A DNA stretch of 8,482 bases from the NCBI GenBank assembly GCA_903885855.1, contig CAISKG010000196.1, positions 1 through 8,482 of the forward strand. Direction: 5' to 3'. Made by a program: the position numbers and the translations under genes. The notes beneath the pieces are model-generated. The model made no database searches. It was given only the letters and a program-made list of their open reading frames with translations, and was not told where the DNA came from. The stretch comes from an uncultured Planctomycetaceae bacterium (GTDB lineage Bacteria; Planctomycetota; Planctomycetia; Pirellulales; UBA1268). Positions 1-6,503 of this stretch are shown here, piece after piece. The stretch's first letter is position 1. Every line of letters starts with the position of its first letter.

Positions 1-1477
1 CGACGGCCGACGGCGCGGCGTCGCGGGCCGCGGTGGCGGCCTCGAGCCGGCGGCGCGCGGCCGCGACGTGGGCGTCGATCACCCACGGCCGGCGCGCCGG
101 CTCCGCGGCCGACTTCGGCAGCGGCACCGGACGGATCTCCAGCGGCACCGTCGCGAACACCTCCGCCACGCCGGGCAGGAGCGGCCGCGAGCGGTCGGGG
201 CGCGTGTCCTCGCCGCGCACGAAGAGGAAGGTGGGGGCGTCGGGGAGGCCGTCGTAGACGCGCGGGATGCCGTCGGCCTCGAGGTCGGGCTCCCCCGGCA
301 CCACGTCGAGGCGCACGTGGAGCGGCTCGAAGAAGGCGCGCAGGCGGTAGTAGTCGTCCTGGGCGAGGGGGTCGTACTTGTGGTCGTGGCACTTCGCGCA
401 GTTCATCGACAGGCCGAGGAAGCCCTTGGCGACGTGCTCGACCGTCTCGTCCATCCAGGGGGTGCGGTTGAAGAGGAACCAGTTGCGCGCGAGGAAGCCG
501 GTGGCGCGAAGTTTGGGGAGGTCGTCGGGCGCCAGCTCGTCGGCCGCGAGCATGAGGCGCACCATCTCGTCGTAGGGGAGGTCGGCGTCGAGCGATTCCA
601 CGATCCAGTCGCGCCAGTGCCAGATGTGCTTCTGGCTGTTGCGCAACTGGTCGCCGAGGCCCCACCAGTCGGCGTAGCGCCAGACGTCCATCCAGTGCCG
701 GGCCTGCCGCTGGCCGTAGCGCGGGTCGGCCAGCAGCCGGTCGACCAAGCGCTCGTACCAGTCGGGGGCGGGATCGGCGAGGGCCGCGGCGAGGTCGTCG
801 GCCCCGGGAGGGATCCCGAGCAGGTCGAACCACACGCGCCGCACGAGCACCGGCCGCGGTGCCTCCGGCTGCGGCGCGATCCCGCGGCGCTCCCGCGCCG
901 CCTCGAGGAAGGCGTCGACGCCGTTGCGCACGCGCTCGGGCCGGGCCACCACCGGCAGCGGCGGCCGCACGCGCGGGCGGAAGGCCCAGTGGTCGCGCGG
1001 GTCGGCCTCGGGGGGATCATCGGCCGGGGCCGGGGCCCCCGCGGCGATCCACCCGGCCACCATCCGCACCTGCTCCGCCGAGAGCGGTTCCCCCTCCCCC
1101 TCCGGCGGCATGCGCTGCGCCGCATCGGCCGCAGCGAGGCGCGCCACGAGCAGGCTCGCCGGGTCGTGGGGCACCACGGCCGGCCCCGACCCGCCGCCGG
1201 CCAGGAGCGCCGCCACCGTGTCGACGCGCAGGCCCCCCTCCTGCCGGCGCACGCCGTGGCAGGAGAAGCAGCGGTCGGCGAAGAGCGCCTTGATCGGGCC
1301 CGACCAGTCGGCGGCGGTGCCCGGGGAGGCGTCGCCGGCCGCGGCCGTGCGGGCGAGCGGCCACACGCAGGCCGCGGCGAGGCAGGCCGCGACGATGTGC
1401 CAGGCCGCGGCGCGGCGCCTGGAATGGCCGGCCGCCGGGCGCGGTCGGCGATGGCGGTTCGGTGCGCGGTCGCGCAT
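1..1477 (-). CDS. Secreted PSCyt1-DUF1549 cytochrome (planctomycete type), C-terminal part outside window
   Basis: The 492 codons present stay open to the left edge, so the C-terminus (usually a DUF1553 domain) lies outside. The ATG at 1477 is preceded by GAGGGG (1489-1484) at 6-base spacing. An Arg-rich N-terminus and a hydrophobic stretch (about residues 25-48) look like a signal peptide, so the protein is probably exported. A PSCyt1 cytochrome c-like domain follows (about 58-148), with heme motif CFSCH at 70-74 and RMPPEGEGEPL at 122-132, whose Met123 is the likely axial ligand. A DUF1549 domain (about 180-385) ends in the family signature MNCAKCHDHKYDPL, giving a second CxxCH at 360-364. 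These proteins are abundant in Planctomycetota; their exact role is not settled, but periplasmic electron transfer or a role beside secreted catabolic enzymes is usually assumed. The redoxin/copper-monooxygenase gene lies 64 bases upstream on the same strand, so co-transcription is likely. The family call is firm; the substrate is unknown. Confidence 0.9.
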   Translation of the reverse strand, partial: MRDRAPNRHRRPRPAAGHSRRRAAAWHIVAACLAAACVWPLARTAAAGDASPGTAADWSGPIKALFADRCFSCHGVRRQEGGLRVDTVAALLAGGGSGPAVVPHDPASLLVARLAAADAAQRMPPEGEGEPLSAEQVRMVAGWIAAGAPAPADDPPEADPRDHWAFRPRVRPPLPVVARPERVRNGVDAFLEAARERRGIAPQPEAPRPVLVRRVWFDLLGIPPGADDLAAALADPAPDWYERLVDRLLADPRYGQRQARHWMDVWRYADWWGLGDQLRNSQKHIWHWRDWIVESLDADLPYDEMVRLMLAADELAPDDLPKLRATGFLARNWFLFNRTPWMDETVEHVAKGFLGLSMNCAKCHDHKYDPLAQDDYYRLRAFFEPLHVRLDVVPGEPDLEADGIPRVYDGLPDAPTFLFVRGEDTRPDRSRPLLPGVAEVFATVPLEIRPVPLPKSAAEPARRPWVIDAHVAAARRRLEAATAARDAAPSAV

Positions 1478-1504
1478 GGGAAGCCCCTCGTGCCCGGCGG
1501 TCCC

Positions 1505-1520
1505 GCCCGGGCAACCGGGC
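1505..1520 (-). other. Small intergenic hairpin between two cytochrome genes
   Basis: The 64-base gap between the two minus-strand redox genes contains a perfect 6-bp stem: GCCCGG, a 4-base loop, CCGGGC. The self-complementary octamer GCCCGGGC at 1505-1512 recurs at 1532-1539, so a larger alternative fold is possible. No T-run follows on the minus strand, so this is not a convincing intrinsic terminator. It may be a processing or stability element, or chance in very GC-rich DNA. Confidence 0.3.
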
Positions 1521-1541
1521 CATTCTACCTCGCCCGGGCGC

Positions 1542-3506
1542 TCACTCGCTCCCGGCGTCGCCGGCCGCGTCCTCGCCGTCGTCGCGGGGGAAGTCGACGT
1601 CGACGTAGCCGATCATCATCTCCTCCCAGGTCTGCTCCCCCCAGGTGACCGGCTTGGTGGGGTCTGGATTGGCCGGATTGGCGGTGGAATTGTCGAACAC
1701 CGCGTCGCACACGATCTTCGCGCCGGGGGGCAACTCGCGCGGCTCCGCGAGCAGGTAGTAGCTCTGCCAGCCGAAGTCGAAGGCGGGCACGTCGAGGAGC
1801 ACCTCGGGATCCTTGCCGCGCTCCAGGAGCGTGTAGCGGAACGACTTCCCGCGGAGGTGCATGTGCGGCATGAACGACAGCAGACGGGTGGGCTTCCGCA
1901 CCGGCACCTGCGACTGCACCGGATGCGACCCGGCGCCCGCCGGGATCAGGAAGCGCGGGTTGGCGATGCCCACCGTCACGGCCTCGCGCGCCGGCGGCTC
2001 CGTGGCGAGGATGAAGCCGACCTTCGAGCGGTCGGTGGTGGCGACGCCGTTGGGCGTGTAGTGGATCTGGAAACGGAGCGTGCTGCCGGCGGGGATCCGC
2101 TTGGCGGTGCCGGGGGGGAAGATGCTCGGCATGTCGCCCGGCGCGTAGCCGCAGAGGTGGCCCATGCCGTCGATGCCGCGGCCGCGGCGCTCGCCGGGGG
2201 AATCGACGAACACGATGATGTGGTGGACGACGCCGGCGTCGCCGGGGCGGGCCTCGGCCGCCTGGATCCAGGTGTCCTCGGTGAAGTTCGTGGGCACCGT
2301 GACGTAGACGTAGGGCATGGTGCCCTGGGCGGGGATCGTCTGCGGCGCGGGAATCTCGAACACCACGTCGGGCTCGCCGATCGTCCAGCCCTCGGGGAAC
2401 GTCCGCGCCGGCGGCTCCTCGCCGTCGCCGCGCGGCGCGCCCGCCGCGGCCCAGGCGAGGATCGTGGCCCGCTCCACCGGCGAGAGGCGCCGGTCGTTGG
2501 CGAAGTGGCCGTGGCGCGGGTCGGCGTGCCAGGGGGGCATGCGCCGGTTCTCCACCACCTCCGCCATCATCGCCGACACCCGCGCCGCGTCGTCGTACTC
2601 CAGGAGCGAGAAGCCCCCCACCTGCCCCGGGCGGTGGCAGGCCTGGCACTTCGCCTGCAGGATCGCGGCGACGTGGCCGGTCCAGGTCACCGGCCCGTCG
2701 AGCGGCGGCGTCGGCTCGTGCTCGTCGAGCCAGGAGGCGATCTCGGAGCTCGCGGGGCGCACACGGTCGAGGTCGGCGAGCTTGGATCGCTTCGGCTCCA
2801 CCTTCGTGAGCCGGCAGCCGGAGACCGGCGTGCCCTTGGGATCGATGGCCGCCGCGTCGCCGGCCAGCAGCGTCTCGATGGCGTCGGCGAGGTAGGTGTT
2901 GCGCGGCTCGGGGAGCGAGGCGTCGTAGCCGTGCTGGTCGTCGATCGCGCCGCGGTAGCGGACCACCGCCCGGGCGTCGACCAGGAGGCAGTCGTTGGAC
3001 CGCTCCACCATCAGGGCGTCGGCGACGACGTTGCCCTCGTCGTGGAGGAGCGGGATCGTGAGCCCGCGCTCCTTGGCCCAGGCGGCGAGCTCCTCCGGCT
3101 TCTCGCCGGCGCCGGAGGCGACCGCGAGGAAGGGGACGCCGCGCTTGGAGAGGGCGTCGGCCATCTCCTGCACGCGCGGAAGGTATTTCTCCCCCAGCGG
3201 GCAGCCCGGGGAGACGAACACGAGCACGGCGCCGCGCACCGGGTCGAGGCCCATCACCCGGCCGAGGAAGCCGTTGGCGCGCGAGAGGCCGTAGAACCAC
3301 ACCTCGTCGCCGGTGGAGACGTTCGTGAGTCGGAAGTCGCCGGCACGGGTGCCGACGAGACGGTCGACCGCGGCCGTCTTCCCCTCCTCCTCGCCCCGCG
3401 CCTGGCGGCCGGAGGGGGCGGCGACGAGGGCGGCGAGGGCCGCGACGATGACGGCCGGGACGAGCGGCCGGACGGGACGCGGGTCTGCGGACGGGAGGCG
3501 GGACAT
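1542..3506 (-). CDS. Exported redoxin-cytochrome c-copper type II monooxygenase-like fusion
   Basis: This 654-residue protein starts with a basic stretch and a hydrophobic segment (about residues 12-31), taken as a signal peptide; the mature part probably lies outside the cytoplasm. Domain 1 (about 50-220) is a redoxin/thioredoxin-like fold with VFVSPGCPLGEKY (96-108); Cys102 is the candidate redox cysteine. Domain 2 (about 272-358) is cytochrome c-like, with CQACH at 287-291 and RMPPWH at 322-327 giving probable axial ligand Met323. Domain 3 (about 375-640) resembles the two-part catalytic core of peptidylglycine monooxygenase and dopamine beta-monooxygenase. His428-His429 and His482 match the CuH site; His548, His550 and Met630 match the CuM site. 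The start at 3506 was chosen because it directly precedes the signal peptide; the same frame stays open to another ATG at 3686, but that adds 60 low-complexity residues and reaches into the glnA start. The ribosome-binding site is weak. The substrate is unknown, and redoxin monooxygenase fusions of this kind are known in planctomycetes. Confidence 0.88.
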   Translation of the reverse strand: MSRLPSADPRPVRPLVPAVIVAALAALVAAPSGRQARGEEEGKTAAVDRLVGTRAGDFRLTNVSTGDEVWFYGLSRANGFLGRVMGLDPVRGAVLVFVSPGCPLGEKYLPRVQEMADALSKRGVPFLAVASGAGEKPEELAAWAKERGLTIPLLHDEGNVVADALMVERSNDCLLVDARAVVRYRGAIDDQHGYDASLPEPRNTYLADAIETLLAGDAAAIDPKGTPVSGCRLTKVEPKRSKLADLDRVRPASSEIASWLDEHEPTPPLDGPVTWTGHVAAILQAKCQACHRPGQVGGFSLLEYDDAARVSAMMAEVVENRRMPPWHADPRHGHFANDRRLSPVERATILAWAAAGAPRGDGEEPPARTFPEGWTIGEPDVVFEIPAPQTIPAQGTMPYVYVTVPTNFTEDTWIQAAEARPGDAGVVHHIIVFVDSPGERRGRGIDGMGHLCGYAPGDMPSIFPPGTAKRIPAGSTLRFQIHYTPNGVATTDRSKVGFILATEPPAREAVTVGIANPRFLIPAGAGSHPVQSQVPVRKPTRLLSFMPHMHLRGKSFRYTLLERGKDPEVLLDVPAFDFGWQSYYLLAEPRELPPGAKIVCDAVFDNSTANPANPDPTKPVTWGEQTWEEMMIGYVDVDFPRDDGEDAAGDAGSE

Positions 3507-3544
3507 GGGCGCGGTTCCGGCGGGAGGACGGGGCACCGGGCTCC

Positions 3545-3572
3545 ATGGTAGGCCCGTCGGCGCCGGATTCAA
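3545..3572 (-). promoter_or_regulatory. Candidate promoter for the redoxin/monooxygenase gene
   Basis: On the minus strand a TTGAAT hexamer (3572-3567) and a TACCAT hexamer (3550-3545) are separated by 16 bases. Each matches the sigma-70 consensus at four of six positions. They lie in one of the few less GC-rich stretches here and would start a transcript about 30 bases before the ATG at 3506. Planctomycete promoter consensus is poorly known, so this is only a placement hypothesis. Confidence 0.25.
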
Positions 3573-3616
3573 AGATCTCCGCACGTGCCCGGCCACGGCC
3601 TCCGCGGTGGGCTGCG

Positions 3617-3622
3617 TATGAT
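3617..3622 (+). promoter_or_regulatory. glnA: Possible -10 element for glnA
   Basis: TATGAT matches the -10 consensus at five of six positions and lies 62 bases upstream of the glutamine synthetase ATG. No recognisable -35 hexamer is found 16-18 bases upstream. If real, transcription would begin near 3629, just before the inverted repeat at 3634-3660, placing that repeat in the 5' leader. Confidence 0.25.
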
Positions 3623-3633
3623 GGGCGGATCCC

Positions 3634-3660
3634 GGGGAATCGGCCCCGGCGCGATTCCCC
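3634..3660. promoter_or_regulatory. Perfect 9+9 bp inverted repeat upstream of glnA
   Basis: GGGGAATCG (3634-3642) and CGATTCCCC (3652-3660) are exact reverse complements separated by nine bases, ending 24 bases before the glnA start codon. The arms contain A/T bases, unusual in this GC-rich background. The arm centres are 18 bp apart, as in a dimeric-regulator operator. If transcribed, the element would form a stable leader hairpin ending 12 bases before the Shine-Dalgarno-like AGGTG at 3673-3677. Operator versus RNA hairpin cannot be decided from sequence alone. Confidence 0.5.
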
Positions 3661-3684
3661 TCCCGCCCCGTCAGGTGCCCCCTC

Positions 3685-5097
3685 ATGAAGCCGCGCGAAG
3701 TGCTGGCGATGTGCCGCGAGAAGGAGGTCCGGGCGGTCGATTTCCGCTACGCCGACTTCCTCGGTGCCTGGCAGCACATGACGGTGCCGGTGGGCAAGCT
3801 CGAGGAGGAGACCTTCGTCGAGGGGATCGGCTTCGACGGCTCGAGCCTCCGCGGCTGGCAGAGCGTCGACCAGAGCGACCTGCTCCTCATCCCGCAGCCC
3901 GACACGGCGGTGGTCGACCCCTTCACGTCGCTCCCCACCCTCTCGATGCTCTGCAACGTGCAGGATCCGGTGACCCGCGAGGACTACTCCCGCGACACGC
4001 GCTACGTGGCCCGCAAGGCGGTGGAGCACCTGCGCTCCAGCGGCCTGGCCGACACCTGCTGCATCGGCCCGGAGCTCGAGTTCTTCGTGTTCGACGACGT
4101 GCGCTTCGACCAGAACGCCCACGAGGGCTACTACCACGTCGAATCGGTGGAGGCGGAGTGGAACCGGGGCCGCGACGAGCGCCCCAACCTCGGCGGCAAG
4201 ATCCGCTTCCAGGAGGGCAACTGCACCCTCCCCCCGCGCGACCGGATGATGGACCTGCGCAACGAGATGATGCAGGTCATGATCCAGTCGGGGATCGACG
4301 TCGAGGCGCAGCACCACGAGGTGGCGACGGCCGGGCAGTGCGAGATCGACATGCGCTACCAGGATCTGGTGCGCATGGCCGATCAGGTCTGCCTCTACAA
4401 GTACATCGTGCGCAACGTCGCCCGGCGGCATGGCCGCTCGGCGACCTTCATGCCCAAGCCGATCATCGGCGACAACGGCTCGGGGATGCACGTCCACTTC
4501 TCCCTCTGGAAGGAGGGGCAGCCGCTGTTCGCGGGCGACGGCTACGCCGGGCTCTCGGAGATGGCGCTGTTCGCCATCGGCGGCATCCTCCGCCACGCGC
4601 CGGCGCTCCTGGCGATCACCAATCCCACCACCAACAGCTACAAGCGGCTCGTCCCCGGCTACGAGGCGCCGGTGAACCTCACCTACTCGCGGCGCAACCG
4701 CTCCGCGGCCTGCCGGATCCCGATGTACTCGCGCCACGCGCGGACCCGCCGGCTCGAGTTCCGCTGCCCCGACCCGACCTGCAACCCCTACCTCGCCTTC
4801 GCCGCGATCCTCATGGCGGCCATCGACGGGATCGAGAACGGCATCCATCCCGGCGAGCCGCTCGACCGCGACCTCTACGGCGCGCCGGCGAAGGATCTGG
4901 CCCACCTGCCGCAGGCCCCCGAGACGCTCCAGCAGGCCCTCGACGCGCTGCAGAAGGACCACGCCTTCCTCCTCCGCGGCGGCGTCTTCACCCCCGACGT
5001 CGTCGAGCACTGGATCCGCTACAAGCGCCAGCGCGAGGTGGCCCCGATGCGGCGCCGGCCCCACCCCTACGAGTTCTGCCTCTACTACGACGCGTAG
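3685..5097 (+). CDS. glnA: Type I glutamine synthetase with altered ammonium-site segment
   Basis: This 470-residue protein is the usual length for bacterial GSI, which makes glutamine from glutamate, ammonia and ATP in the cytoplasm as a dodecamer. AGGTG (3673-3677) precedes the ATG by seven bases. The N-terminal beta-grasp domain carries FDGSS (50-54), with Asp51 and Ser54 of the neighbouring-subunit site. The catalytic domain has GPELEFFVF (128-136; metal ligands Glu130 and Glu132), HHEVATAGQCE (210-220; Glu212, Glu220), NGSGMHVHF (264-272; His269), NPTTNSYKRLVPGYEAPV (313-330; Arg321 and flap Glu327), RNRSA (337-341) and RRLEFR (355-360; Glu358, Arg360). DLYGAP (396-401) keeps the tyrosine adenylylated in enterobacterial GlnA (Tyr398), consistent with GSI-beta and possible GlnE control. 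One oddity: the segment usually KGGYFPVPP reads QEGNCTLPP (176-184), replacing the tyrosine that lines the ammonium pocket with Asn179. It is probably the housekeeping enzyme, but the change leaves room for an altered substrate. Both flanking genes are on the opposite strand, so it is monocistronic. Confidence 0.93.
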   Translation: MKPREVLAMCREKEVRAVDFRYADFLGAWQHMTVPVGKLEEETFVEGIGFDGSSLRGWQSVDQSDLLLIPQPDTAVVDPFTSLPTLSMLCNVQDPVTREDYSRDTRYVARKAVEHLRSSGLADTCCIGPELEFFVFDDVRFDQNAHEGYYHVESVEAEWNRGRDERPNLGGKIRFQEGNCTLPPRDRMMDLRNEMMQVMIQSGIDVEAQHHEVATAGQCEIDMRYQDLVRMADQVCLYKYIVRNVARRHGRSATFMPKPIIGDNGSGMHVHFSLWKEGQPLFAGDGYAGLSEMALFAIGGILRHAPALLAITNPTTNSYKRLVPGYEAPVNLTYSRRNRSAACRIPMYSRHARTRRLEFRCPDPTCNPYLAFAAILMAAIDGIENGIHPGEPLDRDLYGAPAKDLAHLPQAPETLQQALDALQKDHAFLLRGGVFTPDVVEHWIRYKRQREVAPMRRRPHPYEFCLYYDA

Positions 5098-5216
5098 GCT
5101 GCGTCCGGCCTCCCAGGGCCGGAGTTGGCTTCGTCCGGCCTCCCGGGGCCGGAGGGGCTGGCTGCATCCGGCCTCCCGGGGCCGGAGCTGGCTTCGTCCG
5201 GCCTCCCAGGGCCGGA
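5098..5216. repeat. Array of four 20-bp palindromes in two 56-bp dimers
   Basis: Four copies of arm TCCGGCC, loop TCCCAG or TCCCGG, arm GGCCGGA occur at 5104-5123, 5134-5153, 5167-5186 and 5197-5216. All eight arms are identical. The spacers are GTTGGCTTCG, a 13-base spacer, and GCTGGCTTCG. At a higher level, 5098-5153 and 5161-5216 are copies of one dimer at a 63-base period, differing at four of 56 positions; all four are transitions, and all fall in spacers or loop centres. The array fills the 122-base gap between the convergent stops of glnA and the flavoenzyme gene. It resembles REP/BIME-type extragenic palindromes and could block read-through or antisense transcription from both sides, although there is no T-run. 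Its origin is probably local duplication. Confidence 0.9.
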
Positions 5217-5219
5217 CGG

Positions 5220-6503
5220 TCAGAACCGGTCCGGCGAGAAAGGGGCCGGATCGAGGTGGGGCGTGGTCCCCTCCACGAGCTCCGCGACGAGCCGCCCCGT
5301 GGCCGTCGCCAGGCTGACGCCGAGCATGTTGTGGCCGGTGGCGAGGAAGCCGTTGCCGAGCCGCGGTACCCGGCCGATCACCGGGAGGCTGTCCCACGTC
5401 ATCGGCCGCCAGCCGTACCAGGTTTCCTCCGGCCCGGCGCCGGTGGGGGCGACGAGGTACGGCGCGGCCGACTCCTTCAGCTGCCGGATGCGCCGGGCGG
5501 GGATCGAGGTGTCGAAGCCGGAGAACTCCATCATCGAGCCGATGCGGTAGCCGTCGTCGAACGGCGAGATGCCGACGCGGTGCTCGGGGAAGAGCATCGG
5601 ATGCACCGGGCAGGGATCGGGGCGGCGCATCGTCACCGAATAGCCCTTCCCCTGCTCGATCGGGATCGGCGTGCCGAGCTGCCCGGCGATGCGCGGGCTC
5701 CAGGCGCCCAGCGCGAACACGTAGCGCGCGGCGCGCATGGTTCCGCGCGAGGTCGCCAGGGAGCGGATCTCCCCGCCGGCCGTCTCGATGCGCTCCAGCC
5801 GGCAGCCCTCGAGGAACGTCACGCCGCGCGCCGCCAGGCGCCGCGCCCAGTCGGCCATCAGCCGGTCGGGGCGCAGCGAGGCGTCGCCGGGATAGTGGTA
5901 GGCGCCGGCGAGGCCGGGCTTGAGGGCCGGGTCGAAGGCCGGCAGCGCCTCCCCCTCGAGGCGCACGGCGGGCACGCCGAAGTGCTCGGTGAGGAGGGCG
6001 TCGGTCTCGGCGAAGGCGCGCATCCCGCGCGCCGTGCGCAGGACGTACAGCAGCCCGGTCTCCTTCCACTGGCAGTCGAGCCCCTCCTCGCGCACCAGCC
6101 GGCGGTACTCGGCGATCGAGGCGTCGAGCAGCGCCTTGAGGTGCACGCCGGCGTCGAGCATCTGCCGGTGGGTGCAGCGCCTGGCGAACTGCCACATCCA
6201 GCGCCACAGGCCCGGATCGAGGCGCGGCTTCACGCGGAAGGGGGCGTTGGGCGTGAAGAGGGAGCGGATCGCCATCCCCACCGCCCCCGGCTCGGTGAGG
6301 GGGAGGACGTGGCTGGGGCAGACGTAGCCGCAGTTGCCCGCCGAGCAGGCGCCGCCGATCGTGCCCTGGTCGATGACCGTCACGCGCCGGCCCGCCGCGG
6401 CCAGGTAGTGGGCGCTGGCCACGCCCACCACACCGCCGCCGACGACGATCACGTCGGGAGCGTCTCCTGCCGGCCCCCCCGGCTCCGCGCGTGCCCCGCT
6501 CAT
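5220..6503 (-). CDS. FAD-dependent D-amino-acid dehydrogenase, probably D-hydroxyproline dehydrogenase
   Basis: The 427-residue product belongs to the DAO/DadA-like flavoprotein family. A Rossmann dinucleotide motif VIVVGGGVVG lies at 18-27, after a short polar N-terminus. GACSAGNCGYVCP (51-63) resembles the second FAD-contact loop, and GWRPMTWDSLPVIG (364-377) with GHNMLGVSLAT (390-400) forms the conserved C-terminal FAD-binding end. There is no signal peptide. The start at 6503 is supported by GGGGAGG (6514-6508) and by a four-base ATGA overlap with the preceding gene's stop, implying translational coupling. With an epimerase and a DHDPS-family lyase in the operon, the expected reaction is oxidation of cis-4-hydroxy-D-proline to 1-pyrroline-4-hydroxy-2-carboxylate, passing electrons to the respiratory chain or a similar acceptor. 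Sequence alone does not exclude a general D-amino-acid (DadA-like) substrate. Because of the upstream frameshift, its frame is continuous with the 5' part of the epimerase gene. Confidence 0.88.
   Translation of the reverse strand: MSGARAEPGGPAGDAPDVIVVGGGVVGVASAHYLAAAGRRVTVIDQGTIGGACSAGNCGYVCPSHVLPLTEPGAVGMAIRSLFTPNAPFRVKPRLDPGLWRWMWQFARRCTHRQMLDAGVHLKALLDASIAEYRRLVREEGLDCQWKETGLLYVLRTARGMRAFAETDALLTEHFGVPAVRLEGEALPAFDPALKPGLAGAYHYPGDASLRPDRLMADWARRLAARGVTFLEGCRLERIETAGGEIRSLATSRGTMRAARYVFALGAWSPRIAGQLGTPIPIEQGKGYSVTMRRPDPCPVHPMLFPEHRVGISPFDDGYRIGSMMEFSGFDTSIPARRIRQLKESAAPYLVAPTGAGPEETWYGWRPMTWDSLPVIGRVPRLGNGFLATGHNMLGVSLATATGRLVAELVEGTTPHLDPAPFSPDRF

Noticed and set aside
924..3551. An 875-codon open frame on the plus strand opposite the two cytochrome genes
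   Set aside because: It has no recognisable domain and is antisense to genes with clear heme and copper motifs; GC bias explains its length.
3507..3686. Longer N-terminus of the redoxin fusion starting at 3686
   Set aside because: The extra 60 residues are low complexity, would precede an obvious signal peptide, and would overlap the glnA start and the intergenic dyad.
5098..5216. CRISPR array
   Set aside because: The repeats are 20-bp palindromes with 10-13-base spacers that are nearly identical to each other. CRISPR spacers are longer and unique, and no cas gene is present.
5104..5216. Classical intrinsic terminators for glnA and the dehydrogenase gene
   Set aside because: The stems are strong but no T-run follows on either strand. 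A terminating role is possible but not the standard type.
1525..6207. A 1560-codon open frame on the minus strand across several genes
   Set aside because: It runs through two well-supported genes in other frames and antisense to glnA. Its product is Arg/Pro/Ala-rich low complexity, as expected for shadow frames in very GC-rich DNA.
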